Below, piece after piece: positions 10,854 through 24,104 of a stretch of 64,000 bases of DNA (position 1 is its first letter; each line of letters begins with the position of its first letter). This stretch comes from Symsagittifera roscoffensis (taxonomy: Eukaryota; Xenacoelomorpha; Acoela; Convolutidae), in the NCBI RefSeq assembly GCF_963678635.1, contig NC_087069.1, forward strand, positions 16,158,660 through 16,222,659, in the 5' to 3' direction. A program made the position numbers and the translations under genes. The notes below the pieces were generated by a model that was not told where the DNA came from, did no database searches, and saw nothing but the letters and a program-made list of their open reading frames with translations.

Positions 10854-13401
10854 TGACATTGGAAGTCAGAAAAAATGTTTTATCTTTAGTCATATCCTCG
10901 AAAAAGCAGATTAGTGAAAGCGTTTGGAAGGCCATGGTAGTGTAGTAGGATGCTATTTATATTCTGCAGTGAGTCGATATGACGTGGCTAAAAGTGACAT
11001 CGTGCATTTTGTAAACTCTGTTCCATGGCACTGTACCGTTTTGACGAAGACTACGAGATTCAGTGGGGACATTGACTGGGCTGTCCGGGGAGTATGTGAA
11101 ATTCGACCAGAATGGACGAAAATGCAATTTCGTATTCGTAGCCGCTGACCTGGAAGATTAACGATTTTAGCAGATTAGCGACGTTATTTGAACGATTAGA
11201 CGAATTGTGAAGGTATGAATATTCTGGAACTTTTAAGTTTTAACAATTGGATTTCTGACGCCACCTTTCCGAAAAATGATTGAAACGGCAATTTCGGAGA
11301 AAAACGAGGGAAAAACAGACCAACAATAGTAGCAGTGAAAACTAGTACGAAAGAAATAACGACAGACAACTGAAATTTGTCAGAGACCGTTCCGAGTTGT
11401 AACAATTGTGTCGGTACAATCGTTGCTTCCGGCTTCCGTCGTAAATCCGGGCGAATTTTACAGCCAGCTTCCGATAAAGGAGCTTCAAACTGCCGTAACA
11501 CACTTCCATTAAGCGGATATAATTTAACCTAAGTAAATCCGAATTCAGGGATGGAGTTTATTTCAGATATATATGGGAATTAACGAATCTTCCACTCACA
11601 TGTGCATATGGTCAATCTTTTGACCTTTGCCACGTCCTTCACTGTGCGAAGAGTGGATACACCCATATGAGGCATGACGAAATCAGAGATACCTTTGTCA
11701 ACCTCAAGAGCGAGGTTTGCTGTGATGTTGAAATCGAGCTAAAACTTCAGTCGTTGCACGGCGTGAGCGTTGTCAACAATTCAACAACAATTGATGAAGG
11801 CGCTCGACTAGATGTAATAACAAACGGATTATGGGGCTCAAGATTTAGCCGAACTTTGAACCTTCTTTGATTTCAAAGTCTTCAACGCGCACGCAAAAAT
11901 TCATGAAAAATGAAAGACGCTTATAAGTACACGAATCACTAAAAAACTCAAAATACCAAGAGAGTTCTACAAGTCGAACACAGCAGCTTCTGCCTTGGCT
12001 GCACCAGTAGCTACACGGACAATGCAGCGCATAGCTGAAAAAAAAACAAAGTGAAAAAAGAATGAAAGCTACTCAGAAACAATAAACTGTACAAGCACTA
12101 AGATAAGCTTGGCGCTGCTCAGGAGTGCTATCCTTTGTATACGGGGTTGCAGTTCACTGCGTAAGATTCAATTCTTTTACAATTGAATTAGTGCTATAAT
12201 AGAGGTGGGACGATTGAAGTAAATACCTTTAATGACAATACATTAAATGCTGACTTGACTTTATTCCTGTAATTTTGTTTATAGATGCATCAATATAATG
12301 CTGGTATGGGCCCTATCCAGGTTGTGCACGACCGTATCTAAACGGAAGGGCCTTTTTTATAATTCACTTTTTTAAGCATAGTCTTTTGCCGCTGCTTCGA
12401 TCTCAGAAAGGGCAGAAAAATTGTTTATTTTCAATATGGCGGAAATTAAACAGTTAAGAAATGAACCGACGAAAAATTGACGAAACATTTGTGACATTCG
12501 ACCAGAATGTGCCAAAATGCAGATTCGGCGATTTCGAGTTTTTAGCAGCGAACCTTCCGAATTGGCGATTTAGAAGGAGTAAGAACTTTATTCGAACGAT
12601 TGAAAAAATCGTAAAGGCTGAAGGATTCGTAAGCTCCTAAATTTTGAATTTTCGAAGTGATGACGCAACAATTCTCAGAAACGTCAAAAACGGTCATTTT
12701 GGCAGATAATCGCAAAACAACACAACAACATTAGTTGCGATAGCGATAACAACCAAGATTGTGATTGAAAAACAACAACGAATTGCAGAAGTAGCAGAGA
12801 CCGCTCCGAGTTGCAACTATTGTGTCGCTACAATAGTTGCAAGGCCGTTGCGAACAACGGTGAAGGGTGGAGGACAGCCTTCCGGAAGGAAGATAAGACT
12901 CTTATTTCCCCGGATTCGAAAATCCGGAGGGTCTCGGGACTGGAACTTTTATTATCTTGTATAAACTTTTAGCTTCCCTGTCATGTCCTGAGTTGAATTT
13001 AATTAACAACTGAAATCATTTTGATAAGGATGAGAAGCTAGGAGTTGGGGGAGGGGGTTGATCCATCTTCGATGGAGATGATGATTTTTATCTACTGAAC
13101 AAAAACAATAATAATTCAATAAGTAGTAGTAGTCCTGTTTTTAGAAAGACCTGGTAGTCTGGGGATACTGAAACCCAGCCATGGGCTCACTAATCCTGCA
13201 TGTAATCTAGTTAATTTGAGCGTTCAGGTCGAAGCCGGAGAACAGTAACGTTTTTGTCGACCCGATGTTAGAAAGACCACAAAAAGAACTGGCTTGGTAG
13301 AGACGGTTAAAAGCATGTAGAACTCTGTTTAGACGTTGGCCAGTCGTCTTAGGACTTAGTTTTATTTTCCGTCGATATGTATCTTCCGGGTGAATGTTAC
13401 A
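10854..13401 (+). mobile_element. Composite A-family LTR, 5' LTR of element A
   Basis: The left boundary is TGACATTGG after the A tail; the right boundary is GAATGTTACA before the primer-binding site. The undisturbed counterpart at 59753-61152 is 1,400 bp, so this copy is about 1.1 kb longer. The excess is a foreign segment (about 11500-12470) flanked on both sides by diverged versions of the same LTR module (about 11095-11480 and 12487-12890). The outer and inner parts may thus come from two LTR copies joined by recombination around an insertion. The inner part carries a short TCCATC/GATGGA hairpin near 13062. Confidence 0.8.
11580..12060 (+). pseudogene. Fragment of an unrelated retroelement-type nuclease-like gene
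   Basis: The reading starting near 11580 and continuing through 11667-11870 carries the signature RHDEIRD, a block EVCCDVEIE, and GARLDVITNGLWG. After a one-base frameshift near 11855 it continues FFDFKVFNAHA. This order is familiar to me from a conserved protein family common in animal genomes that looks like a restriction-endonuclease-type nuclease (GARxD ... FFDVRVFNP). The family assignment is from memory and the nuclease link is inference. The gene is clearly broken. It lies inside an LTR and is unrelated to the surrounding elements. Confidence 0.5.
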
Positions 13402-13413
13402 TAGATGTTTTTA

Positions 13414-13428
13414 TGGCGCTCCTGGGTG
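13414..13428 (+). promoter_or_regulatory. Candidate primer-binding site of A
   Basis: TGGCGCTCCTGGGTG lies 12 nt inside the LTR end. It is identical to the sites in B, C and the right-hand A-type leader. The tRNA partner is not identified. Confidence 0.5.
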
Positions 13429-13969
13429 TTATTCTTTTTTAACATCATGACCGGCAGAACCGTTAACGCGCACTCCGCGCCGAGCGGATTCTCACATTAA
13501 CGCGCTTAATAGACCTAAGCCGCCGGGGCGGAAGGCTAGTTCGGAACGCGGAAGGCTTCCGGATTACCGTGAATAGCTTTTTAACCTGGTTAAGACTGAA
13601 AATTCACGAACCAGGAAGGGTGGGGGGATCGGCCGTCCCCTAGTTTCTTGAGTGGTTTGTGACCAAAAACACTTTAAGATATATATAAAACCAAACAAAA
13701 AGTAGTATAGTACCCAAGAAAAACAAAAAATATAAAAAATAACCGAAAAAACCAAAAACAGTAAAAAAAAAGTTTTAAAAATTCAGTAGAAATCATCCCC
13801 CCAGACAAGATGTGATCCGACCCTCCCCCGTTTGTTGTTGGTAGATATATTGTTGTTACAGGCATTTATATCATTCAAGATCGTCACGATCAATTTTGTG
13901 GCCCGTTTGTGAGGCTTGTACTGTAGGGTTATTTGATCATTTAAGAAATTTAATGATAAATTGCGCTCA

Positions 13970-15515
13970 ATCCGGAAGGGTCAGCTGCTTTGCGCTCAAT
14001 TCGAAAGGGTCTTGGGAGAAGACTGATTCGGCAAGCAGTACAAGGAGCAACAAGAAGGGGCTCAACGACAAGAAAAATCGACTGTTGGGTATCGTTAACA
14101 AGTTTTGTATCCCTTTTGGTACAAAAAGTAAGATAGTAATGCACTGTAGTGACCCTTCACCGAACGGCGAATATCCTAGTTAAGCACCTTAATTTGGATA
14201 TTAAACAAACCCGGAGGGGTATAGTATTACTAATATTATTACTTATATAATCTATGTTAATACTCCTATATCGTTTTTCAGTGAAAAACTCAGAAAGTAG
14301 ACCGGTTTTTAGGGTCAAAATAGCGATATTTTGATCCCCCCACAAATCGCGATTTTTGATATATCGTTATTTTTTGAAACAAACAAAAGCGCTAAATTAG
14401 TGTGTTACATCGTAATTGCACTACTATAAAATGTAGAACCGGTTAAGTAGAGTTCGGAAGTGGTTGGAACTATTTTGGTACTGAAAACCAAATTTTCGCG
14501 ATTTTTGATAATACAAAACACTATAAAATCAGAAAATTTTTTGAAATTTTTGAGTTACAACAGTAAAAATAATTGTTCGGACAACCTCCACTAGTGAATC
14601 TACAAGTTTTAAAACCCGCTACCCGAGGGCCTCCCGGGTTGCAGAGAAATCGAACTTAACGTGTTTGATTTGGTGGAATCATCAATCCGGAGGGGTACAG
14701 GTAGCATAGTTTTTCGCAAATTTTTTCAATTAAAGCGTTTTAGATCGGGTCTTTTGCAATGAACTAGAAAAGTATAGGCCTTCTGAGCTCGGACCAATAA
14801 TTTTAGGTCAAAAAGAACGGAATTGCGAAAAAAGTTAGGCGGAACCTATAAGAGAGAAAATTTTTGAGTTTGAAAGAAAGACGTTTTGGCTAATAACTTT
14901 TCAACGACTAGACAGATCCAGTTGATCTTGGTACCATTAGATCAAAAAGTAGCTGAGCTTACTAGTAGGAACAAGAATCAATCAAAAAAGCAAGCGTGAA
15001 AATTTTTTGAGATTGTTTTTAGCAAATTCCGCAATTTTGGAGGGTACAACCTTCACGTTTTATAATTTGTTTTTGGAAAGCCCTTAAAACCCTACCAAAA
15101 GGTGATAGCGATTGAATTAAGTAACTTAAGACAGTTCTAGACAAAAAGGAAGGCTAAAGGCACAAGAGGACCTTAATAGAGCCGAAATTAGGCAATCTCC
15201 AATCCGGAGGGGTCTAGGAAAGGATCATATATCCGGAGGGGTATAGGTTGAAATCAAGGAAAACTCCGAAAAGCTACTTTTACAAAACCAGAGGGCTCCC
15301 AATCCGGAGGGGTCGAAATTTTTTTTTCCAATTAGGATGGGTCCCAATCCGGAGGGGTCTTGTTTTCACAAAACCGTAGGGGTCCCAATTAGGAAGGGTC
15401 TTGTTTTCACAAAACCAGGGGCCCTAATCCGGAGGGGTCTTAATTCCGTCAATCCGGAGTGGTCCTATTTTTGCCAATCCGGAGGTGTATTGTTTTTTTT
15501 GTCAACCCGGAGAGA
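13970..15515 (+). repeat. Interspersed CCGGAGGGGT motif array in the A leader
   Basis: Seven perfect copies of the 10-mer lie at 14211, 14687, 15204, 15233, 15304, 15349 and 15429, usually within (A)ATCCGGAGGGGTC. About eight near-copies also occur (for example near 13975, 15375, 15455, 15478 and 15502). Copies cluster toward the 3' end of the leader. The spacing is irregular, so this is not a simple tandem repeat. Confidence 0.9.
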
Positions 15516-16266
15516 TATTCTTTTTTTAAGACTTAGGTAAACCGAAGAAAAGATTATAGAGAGAGGTATTAGGTTATTAAGAGACACGCTAGGAATCAGT
15601 GACTGCACTGGTAACTTGCCTTTCAATAAAGACCAGACAAAAACAAATTAGGTCCGACCTCGGATATTCGCAAAACTAAGTCTAAATTGAAAAAGAGTGT
15701 AACTCATTGGTGTAAAGTGAAAACCAATACGTTTTTACGAAAAGTGACTGCCCTGAGGATTTTAGTAGGTCTAGCTCGGTCAGATAGGTAACACAGTACT
15801 CGGTGGGTGCAATAGACGCCCACTTGAGAAAATTACTGCCTTCAAAGTTTTGTTTGTTTGGTGCAGCACCAAGCAGGGAAAGCTTTTTCTTTAAAAATTC
15901 AAGTTCGCCTATTGTACTGCGACCGACTAAAGTACAATACAAATACGTTTTTCATAGAAATATTCTAAGTCTGTTATTTTGATTTTAAATCAACATAATT
16001 TGTGCTTGATTGGATAGTGAGTACACTATCTTTTAAATTGACTGATATCATCATATTGTGCTAGTTCTCATATCTTACGATCAGTAATCGGTTAGTGTGA
16101 ATAAATTGTATACAAACTGTACTCTGATAACATACAGGGATTCGTGGTCACTATTTATTAGAAATTTGTGAAATTTATTGTGTTGTGTTATTATTATCAA
16201 TAGTCAAACTAGAAGGTTACTAGAAACCGAATTGAGAACATAGGTTTGAGAAGGTACAGATAGGAA

Positions 16267-16847
16267 ATGAGTCTAGATAAGTCAAGAATACCTAAACGAG
16301 GTAATAGTTCGAGGAAATTCATACCTGAGGAGCAAAGAAAATTAATGACCGATCCTTTTGTGGAACGGATCACACGAACACGGACCGGCAAAAGGAAGAT
16401 GGTTTCAGGCAGAATGGTTGAAACCAGGAGTCAGAAGTCCTCAAAAGAGCAAAAAGCTATGTCAGAAGTGGAGGTCCATCCGGACCAGGCCATGCATGAG
16501 AACGAAGAAATGCATGTGCCGGACGGGAGAGGGAACAGAAGGCTAGCGAGTGAATCTACTCCGGTAGAACAAGGTCATGATTTTGCCACTTCCACCGAAC
16601 ACTGGAACGAGAGGAGATGTCGGAACTGTCCGACATCTCTACTGAAATTGTGGCGACCGGGAGATCTCCAACAGACAATACCATGACGGCAGATGTGACG
16701 GAGAAACAGACTACGTCTTCATCGTTCACAGAAAGAATGAAGAACACTTTAGGGAACATCTTTCCATTCACCATGGGAGTGGGCACAAGAAATGAAGGTG
16801 AATCCCAGGAGGGAGAAGAGGACGAAGGCGAGCAAGTGGATTTTTGA
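16267..16847 (+). pseudogene. Element A gag, N-terminal segment, broken
   Basis: An ATG at 16267 opens a basic, then acidic Ser/Thr/Glu-rich region like the gag N-terminus of B and C, including the VETRSQ stretch comparable to their MVSTRS. The frame is lost near 16620-16680: one frame ends at 16686 and the continuation is open from 16617 to 16847 in another. A stop at 16845-16847 separates it from the coiled coil. No transmembrane or signal sequence is seen. Confidence 0.75.
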
Positions 16848-16902
16848 TCTCAAGTCAGCCTCAATAGTTCGACCAGGAAAATGAGCCATACGTCGAAATG
16901 CA

Positions 16903-18438
16903 TTGGCGGATCCTGAAGTGGATAAAGAAAAGACGTCGAGACAGAGAATAAAAGCCCGAATCTCGACCAGCACGAAGCTACCTGGGACCGACAGGGTGAC
17001 ACCGCCACTAGTGACGCCACTCGTAGATAACGGGACAGCATTGGAAGAAGCCTTGAACAATCTAGTGGACAGTATAGGAGAACAAAACGAGCAGATGTCC
17101 ATAAGGATGAGTGAACTAGAAAGAGCGGTCCACGTTGAAAGAGAAAGTCTGCGGGAAGGAATAAACCGAAATAGACAAGAAGTTGACAGGAGCGAAAAAC
17201 GCTTGAAAGAGAGAACGGATGAACACATGACGAGGAATTTGTCGCGAATGACAAGAGAGGCGGAGCAGAGGGAGTTACGCTTAAGAGCCGACATGGAGAA
17301 GTTAAGAATTCAGCAAGAGCAGTCTCTTGGGACTCTTGACACAAAGATAGATGCGATGATGGAGAGGCGAACTCAGGCTATCATGGATAGGTTGGACGGG
17401 CTACTAGGAAGCAGGAGTGGACCAAGAGAAGGAGAACCGAATTCGGGAGGTTCCAGCAGGGAACCGAAGGTGAACTTCAATGACCATCAAAGGAGAAGGA
17501 CCTATGGATCCACTAGAGGCAGGGGCAGCTCATCAGGCTATACCACAAGATATCATAGAACATGGGGCCCCAACAAAAGGGCAAGTTCAACAGGGAACAG
17601 ACAGACCTCGAATGAAAGACCGACACTAGGCACACATGCAACTGGGAGAGGTAATTCCAGTAACAGGAGAAATGCCAGCCCAGGGAGGGTTCGTGTGGGC
17701 CAAGGAGGAAATGGTCGCGGTGATTCGGATTGTAGGGATGAACCAAATAGAGAACCATTAGAAAGGGGTGACGAAACACAGGCAGGACACTCAAGGGATG
17801 CTACGGCAGTGGCCACAGCCTTTGAACCCCTGAACAGGTCTTTGAATACATTCCTTACAAGGTTATTCAGAATCAATGAACGCAGTGAGAAGTCCAGAAG
17901 AGTCTTTAAGAAACCAAGATGATACAAAGACGAATCTGACGGCTGTATTGATACCTGGATAGTGGTAATGAAACTGCATTTCGAGGAAAAGGACTTGTCG
18001 GAAAGACAAGAATGCAGTGCGCTCACCAGTAACTTGGAAGGGAGAGCCTTGAACTGTGTCATGGCCAAGAAGCAATATCAGCGTGACACAGCCGAAAAAA
18101 TCTTCGAAATCTTGTTAAACCGTTTTGGATCAGGGGTGCAGGGGCACCAGGTGATGATGCGCTTCGAGAAACGGAGGCAACGAGAGGATGAAACGATAGA
18201 CAAGTTTCTAGACGACTTGGAAATGCTGAGAAGACGCAGCCAACCGGATGAGTCAAATCGAAGGATGAACCTGGCAGTAGCCTCAAAATTCATCGATGGT
18301 GTGAAGAATGATGAACTTCGAACAATGCTGGCAAAGCATTACACACCACTATCAACCAATGCGACAACACCAGAGGAGTTGAGGCTCAAGTCAAAAGAAT
18401 ATATTCTATTGAAAGCTCCTTCGAGATCTGGTTATTAA
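16903..18438 (+). pseudogene. Element A gag, coiled-coil and capsid segment, broken
   Basis: The region 16903-17922 encodes a charged coiled coil and an Arg/Gly/Ser-rich stretch (with GRGNSS and RGRGSS-like motifs) that is longer and more basic than in B. A TGA at 17920-17922 interrupts it. The same frame then gives the capsid-like domain (17923-18300) with DTWIVVMKLHFEE and FEKRRQREDET, clearly homologous to B and C by eye. A stop at 18436 cuts it off from the zinc knuckles. Particle assembly is the inferred role. Confidence 0.82.
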
Positions 18439-18510
18439 AAGAACAATTATGGCAATTTTAACAATGGGCCAGCAAACCAAGGGAACAACTGGTACAAACC
18501 GAGGGATGAT

Positions 18511-20083
18511 ATGGACAAGAGACGCTCTTGTGCCAATTGCAGTTCATCAAAACATCATGTGTCAGCATGTCCAACTTACAAACAAGGCATGAAAGCAATG
18601 GGTTTCAGCCTCGAGGACGAAGATGCGTCAGAAGTTGACCATGAGGATTTCATGAGAGGAGTAATTGCAAAATTCGGCCCGAAGTGTTTCTTTTGCAACT
18701 TGGAAGGTCATTTTAAATCAGATTGTCCGCAATTCTGGGATGCAGTGGCAGACATCAAACAAGACATGAAGAAGCTTTGTCAGGAGTAAAAGCAAGCAAG
18801 GCTCGCCTGTTGAGTGAAGCGGAGGCGCGCATAAAAGACAAACCGCAAGAGCTGACGACGAAGAAAATGCAAGCGGTAACAGAAGAGACATGTGAACCGG
18901 ATCCAGTGACTGCGGCCGATGATTTTAAGATTGACTATAGGGCAGCCGCGAGGGATGCTATAAACAGAGTGCAACAGGAACTAGTGACAAAAGAGATCGA
19001 ACAAAAGTGAAACTCGAACTGGAAAGTGAGAAACTAGAGGAGCAACTGAACGCCTTCGAAGCAGCGGAGGTTGAAGAGACAAAAGCACCAAGCAGTTTGA
19101 GCATGAAACTTAATGTGATCTCCGGTCAGAGGTTCGGCATGGTACCGCAAGGAAGCAAGATACAGTCGATAATCTCGGTGGTTGGACACCAAGTAATCAG
19201 GAATCTGAGTGAACCATCGGAGTTCACTTTGATGCATTTGGACACATATGCAGATTATCTGAGGCAGGTTGAGCCACGCACTGAGTCGAGAGCTGTGCGA
19301 GCACTACTAACAACGGGTGGACCTCGCATAAAGAAATTTCATGGATTATACGTGGAAGTCTATGGGCCGTATCAAGTAATGTTGAATGTGGATGGAATCA
19401 GCATCTACACTAGGACTTATGTAACAACAGACAGTTACCAAATAGGGCAGATCTATTTGGGGGAGGAGGAACTCAAAGTACGCAGGATAGGCCATGACGC
19501 CATGATGGAGCAAGACGCGGTACACATTGGATACGAAGCTGATGTGACGGCACATCTGCTCGACACCAATGGCAAGAAAATCGGAGTCACAGGGCTTCTA
19601 GACACAGGAGCGGTGGTGAGCGTGATGCTGATAAAAACTTGGGAAAGAATGGGCTTCACGAGGGAAGATCTAATTCCGACGAATCTCCGACTGGCCGCAG
19701 CCAATCGAGGGGCGATTTACGTAGCCGGAAGAACGCCGATAACAGTTCTCCACATGGGAGGACGAGATCTATGTATGAGCTTCCTGGTAGTAGAGAATTT
19801 AGACGACGCCGACCAATTCATCTTGGGCAGAGATTTTGTCAGGAATTCTGACGTAATGATTGACTTGAACTACGATCTGATACGGATTAGAAACCCGGAC
19901 CGGAAGTATCTTAAGAAACCAATTAATAGGATAATAACAGATGAAAACAAGGTGCCAGTTTTTTTAGATAGAAAAATAAAACTACAGCCAGGACAAACTG
20001 TAGTGGCAATTTTTAGAATGAGAAATTTGAATTCGTTAAGTGATAGTAAACAGTACCGAATCCGAATAGTCAGAGTTCGGTGA
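18511..20083 (+). pseudogene. Element A nucleocapsid and protease, frameshifted
   Basis: Two CCHC knuckles lie at about 18529-18570 and 18691-18732. A stop (18787-18789) and frame changes near 18730 and 19010 break the region after them. The protease part reads from 19007, with catalytic DTGA at 19601-19612 and ILGRD at 19819-19833. One visible change is VMLIKTW where B and C have VIPIKTW or VIPIETW just after the active site. Another frameshift lies near 20075. The arrangement and spacing match B. Confidence 0.82.
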
Positions 20084-21909
20084 TTTTAGGCCGGAGCTTC
20101 TCGGTAACGCGAAACGGACTGTGTGTCAGTGTGTTATTGAACACACTGGACACCACGGTTTTAATCCAGCGTGGAAAGAAGCTTGGTTACGCTTTGCCGA
20201 TGAGGACAGACTATGAGGAGACACAAAACTTGAAGAAACATGATGTGAAAGACTTATCATGCCAATAGAGATAAAATTTTAAAGAGGATTAATGAATTAA
20301 AATCTATTAATAAATTGTTTTCAATGAAGTCCGAAACGGACGACGGCTTATCGACCTGCTCTAATTTTCCGGAACGCCCCTCGTCATATGAACTAGATTC
20401 TGACAAACCGGTTTTGCCAGAGATAGAACATTTCAATAGGAAATTAGGTGAGGGAGATTTCGAAAAATTGCGGGACGTTTTAAATCGGAACGCAGATGTA
20501 TTTTCGAAACATAAAGCGGATATCGGTTGCTGTAACTTCGTCGAACACGAAATTGAACTGGAAGAAGGTGCCGTTCCGCACAGAGAGGGCGCGAGACGAA
20601 TGACGCCACACAAGTCGGAAGCGTGCTGAGCGGAAATCGAAATGCTGCTCGAGTACGACATGATAGAACCCTCGAAATCGCCGTGGACTTGCGGGGTGGT
20701 AATGGCGAAAAAGAAATGGGCAGTTAAGATTTTGTTGCGACTTTCACTAGTTGAACGCGGTGACGATAAAAGAGCCTCTCGTACCCGATAAAAGTACCCG
20801 ATACCGCGAATAGACGAGAGCCTCTCCAAACTTGTTGATGCCAAATTCTTCACAACACTGGACTTGGGTTCGGCTTTCTGGCAGGTCCCTCTGCGGAAGA
20901 AGGATAGAGAGAAAACCGGATTCGCGTGGGAATTGGGATTGTACCAGTGGAAGAGGATGCTCTTCGGCTTGTGCAATGCAACGGCCACTTTTCAAAGACT
21001 GATGGCTCAGGCTTTGACCGGAGTGACCAAAAAGTACGGGAATCTCGTGATGTGTTACGTGGATGACGTAGTCATAGCGACACCGACCCTGGAAGATCAC
21101 ATTGATTGGCTCGATGAGGTCTTTGGATGCATGAAAAGAGCAGGCTTGAAATGCAAACCATCAAAATGTGAAATTCTTAGGGATTCGATTAAGTACCGGG
21201 GAAGAATGGTTGACAGGCATGGTGTGAGGCCGGATCCGGAAGCAGTAGAGGCTGTGTTGACATGGAAGGCTCCGAGAACGGACACACAGCTAATGAGCTT
21301 CCTAGGGCCCTTATTATTACCGTGAATTCATCAAAGGATATGCGGACAAGGTGTACCCAATGCAGAGGCTGATGCGCAACAAAGGAAAGAAGTTCGAATG
21401 GAACGATGAAGCACAGGTTGCCTTCGAAAACGTAAAACGGGAACTGTGTGAAGCGCCAGTACTAGGCATGCCGACAGAAGATGGCATGTATGTTCTTGAC
21501 ACAGACGCGTCGGTAGTAGCAATCTCAGGAATATTGCATCAGGAACAAGAATGGAATGGAACAACAGTTCTCCGTCCCATTGCATATGGCAGCAAAGTCT
21601 TGTACGACACTGAGATAAAATATGGCGCACCAAAAGCAGAAATGTTTGCAGTAGGCAGTAGTCACTTTCGTGGAAAAGTACCGTGCATACTTGGGGAGCG
21701 CTCCCTTCAAGTTTCGCGTGGACAACAGAGCGTTATCCTGGTTGAAGACCTACTCGATGGATCAGAGTTATTTTGGTAGATGGATAGTAAGATTGGATGG
21801 CTACCATATGATAATCGAGCACAGGATGCGTAACAAACACAAGAATGCTGACAATCTCAGTAAGAAAATTGAGTTCTATGAAAGATTGGAGCAGAAGCAA
21901 GCCAATTAA
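20080..21909 (+). pseudogene. Element A reverse transcriptase and RNase H, broken
   Basis: The RT lead-in runs from about 20315 and stops at 20627. Bases 20630-20860 are scrambled, with a local duplication of GTACCCGATA. The palm domain is readable at 20864-21310 with YVDD at 21056-21067. After a frameshift near 21310 the RNase H begins at 21351 with LDTDASVV, and after another near 21655 it ends at 21909. At least one stop and three frame changes lie inside the domain pair, so this copy cannot supply an active enzyme. Confidence 0.85.
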
Positions 21910-22068
21910 GCAGAAATAAAGGAGGGATTCTCGTTTCTGTACAAAGAAACTTATGAAGCGCTTCCCTTAACGAGATGGTTAGATAAGTCTGGACATCCAA
22001 TTTCAGGGCATCCTGAGTTACCTGTCGAAAAAGCAGCCGAGATAAAAATCCTATCCAAAAGGGACCCG

Positions 22069-24104
22069 GTGCCCTTGGATCTGTTGCTGCGCTCAAACCT
22101 GGTCCAGCAGGAACTCTCTCGCATGAACATAAACAGCCTCTCATTACTGGACAAAACGGTGCAGGTCACACCGCAAGTGATGCGGATGCTGGGTGGATTG
22201 TTAGAGAGTGAAGTGACCAGAGATGACCCCGAGTGGGCAGCAGCCATGGCATCACTGACAGTCAGTGAGAAGGTGAAGATCATGCCGTCAATACGACATC
22301 ACAAACACAACGGGAGGGATTGTAGGTCAATAGTTCAGCAACTAGTGTCCTCAATACCCCAAGAGGTCTTAGTGTGTACTTCATACGGTCGGAAAGAGCA
22401 GGGTAACGATACGCGAACGAAAACCGTTACCTTTGAGGACCAAGATGGAGAAGGCGAGAAGGTTGAACGAGAACTGGGGCAAGATTGTTTGTCCGGGGAG
22501 ACAAATGATAAGATAAGCCGGCGAGTTCGAGATCAACATCCGGGACAAGGAAGTATTTCCGGGGAGTCTGAGAAAGATGAAAAAGTGCCTGACAAGAAAC
22601 AGAACCTAGGGAACAAAGTTTTATCCGGAGAGTTTCGATGGATGCGGAGAAGGTACGGACCTAATCTGAAGGAGGGTGCAGACTCCATCACAGACTCTTC
22701 AATGGATGACAGTTCCAGGAATTCAAGTATGGACACATACTCAGACAGAAACTCGAACTCGGGATCAGAACTGTCAGAACTAGCAATCCACACACTGTTA
22801 GTGGAAACTCGCGCAAGGGATCTGGATAGAGAAGTGTACCAAGACTCTGACAGTGATCGCTACCTCATACCAAGTGAAAGAGTCTTTGACAGCGCAGCGG
22901 ATGATTTGGAAACGATAGCGGTATCGAAGCGGTCGATAAGTCTGTTGCCGCAAAAAGAGGTAGTCAGGACTGATCTTCAGCCGTTCAAACAAGAAACACA
23001 ACCGTTGGCGAAGATTTGGTGCGTAAAGATGGAGGAAGACACACACCAGCCCAATGAGATGAATTGTCAATTGAGGGTCATGAAGACATATTTGAAGGCG
23101 AGATACAGACTCTCGGACCTACTAAGGGCGCAGAGAAATAACCGCATGACAAGTAACCTGAAAGGTGGATAGAAAATGGTGCACCAGACAAAGGTGACCT
23201 GGAAGAAGACAGTTATCGGATCCTGAGACAAAACTTCATGCAGAAGGAGGGGAGGTTATATTTGAACAAGGACGGGATTGTGGCTTGCAAGAGAAGAGAA
23301 GAAGACAAAGTCTTATACAAGTATAACGCGATAGTGTTGCCGAAACTCTATCAGACAGAACTATTATTCAGGTGGCATGATCAGATGGGCCATCAAGGGA
23401 TCGACAAAGTGTATCAGAGGATCCTGAAGCGCTTTGAGTGGCCTGGAATGAAAAAGGCATGCGAGAAGTGGATAACAGCGTGCCTGTCATGCCAACAGGT
23501 CAAGGATCCAAGGAAATTGCGATTTCATTTACAATCGATATAGTCGTCTGAATTCAACGAGGTGGTGCAGATAGATCACCAGAAGATATGCATGACAGAC
23601 ATCGGTTATAACCAAGTCCTGGTCATGATAGATCACTTCACGAAGTATTCAGAGGCCGTGCCCTGCATAAATGCCTCGGCGGAGGAGACATGCGACCACC
23701 TGATCAATACGTGGATAGCGAGACAAGGTTGTCCGATGACGTTTCAATCGGATAATGGAACAGCTTTTGTAGGAGAGCTTACGAAAGAGCTTATGAGACG
23801 CTCAGAGGTTGCTCAAGCTCACTCCACGACATACCACCCTCAGACGAATGGTTTAGTGGAAAGACAGAATAGAACGTTAGTGTCGATGCTGAGGGTATAT
23901 TGTTCCAGGTACATGAACGATTGGGACAGATACCTTCCACAGGTGATGGGAGCCTATAATAGCACGCAACACTCCACCACCGGAGTAAGTCCACACATGA
24001 TGCTAACTGGACACGAGAAGTCTTTACCCTTAACCTTTTTCTACCCAGAGCATGAGGGAGAAGACCTAGAAAAAAATACAAACGTTACGGTGACGACTTT
24101 GTAG
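22069..24104 (+). pseudogene. Element A linker and integrase; GPY/F module deleted
   Basis: Bases 22069-23172 encode an acidic linker of about 370 residues with recurring SGE motifs, between RNase H and integrase. The integrase zinc-binding domain (HDQMGH ... CLSC) lies at 23238-23543 and ends at a TAG. The catalytic core follows at 23562-24065 with the acidic triad in QIDHQK, QSDNGT and VERQNR. At about 24065 the frame jumps to the RYGDDF block that in B lies some 600 bp further on. The GPY/F module and part of the next linker are therefore missing, a deletion inside the polyprotein. Confidence 0.83.

Larger units (their letters stand above)
13402..16266 (+). other. Leader (5' untranslated region) of element A
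   Basis: The leader runs from the LTR end to the gag ATG, is non-coding, and is closely matched by 61153-64000. It contains the candidate primer-binding site near its start, a palindromic GATCGT/ACGATC site near 13880, and many copies of CCGGAGGGGT. Short open frames in it are not conserved as proteins between the two copies. Confidence 0.8.
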
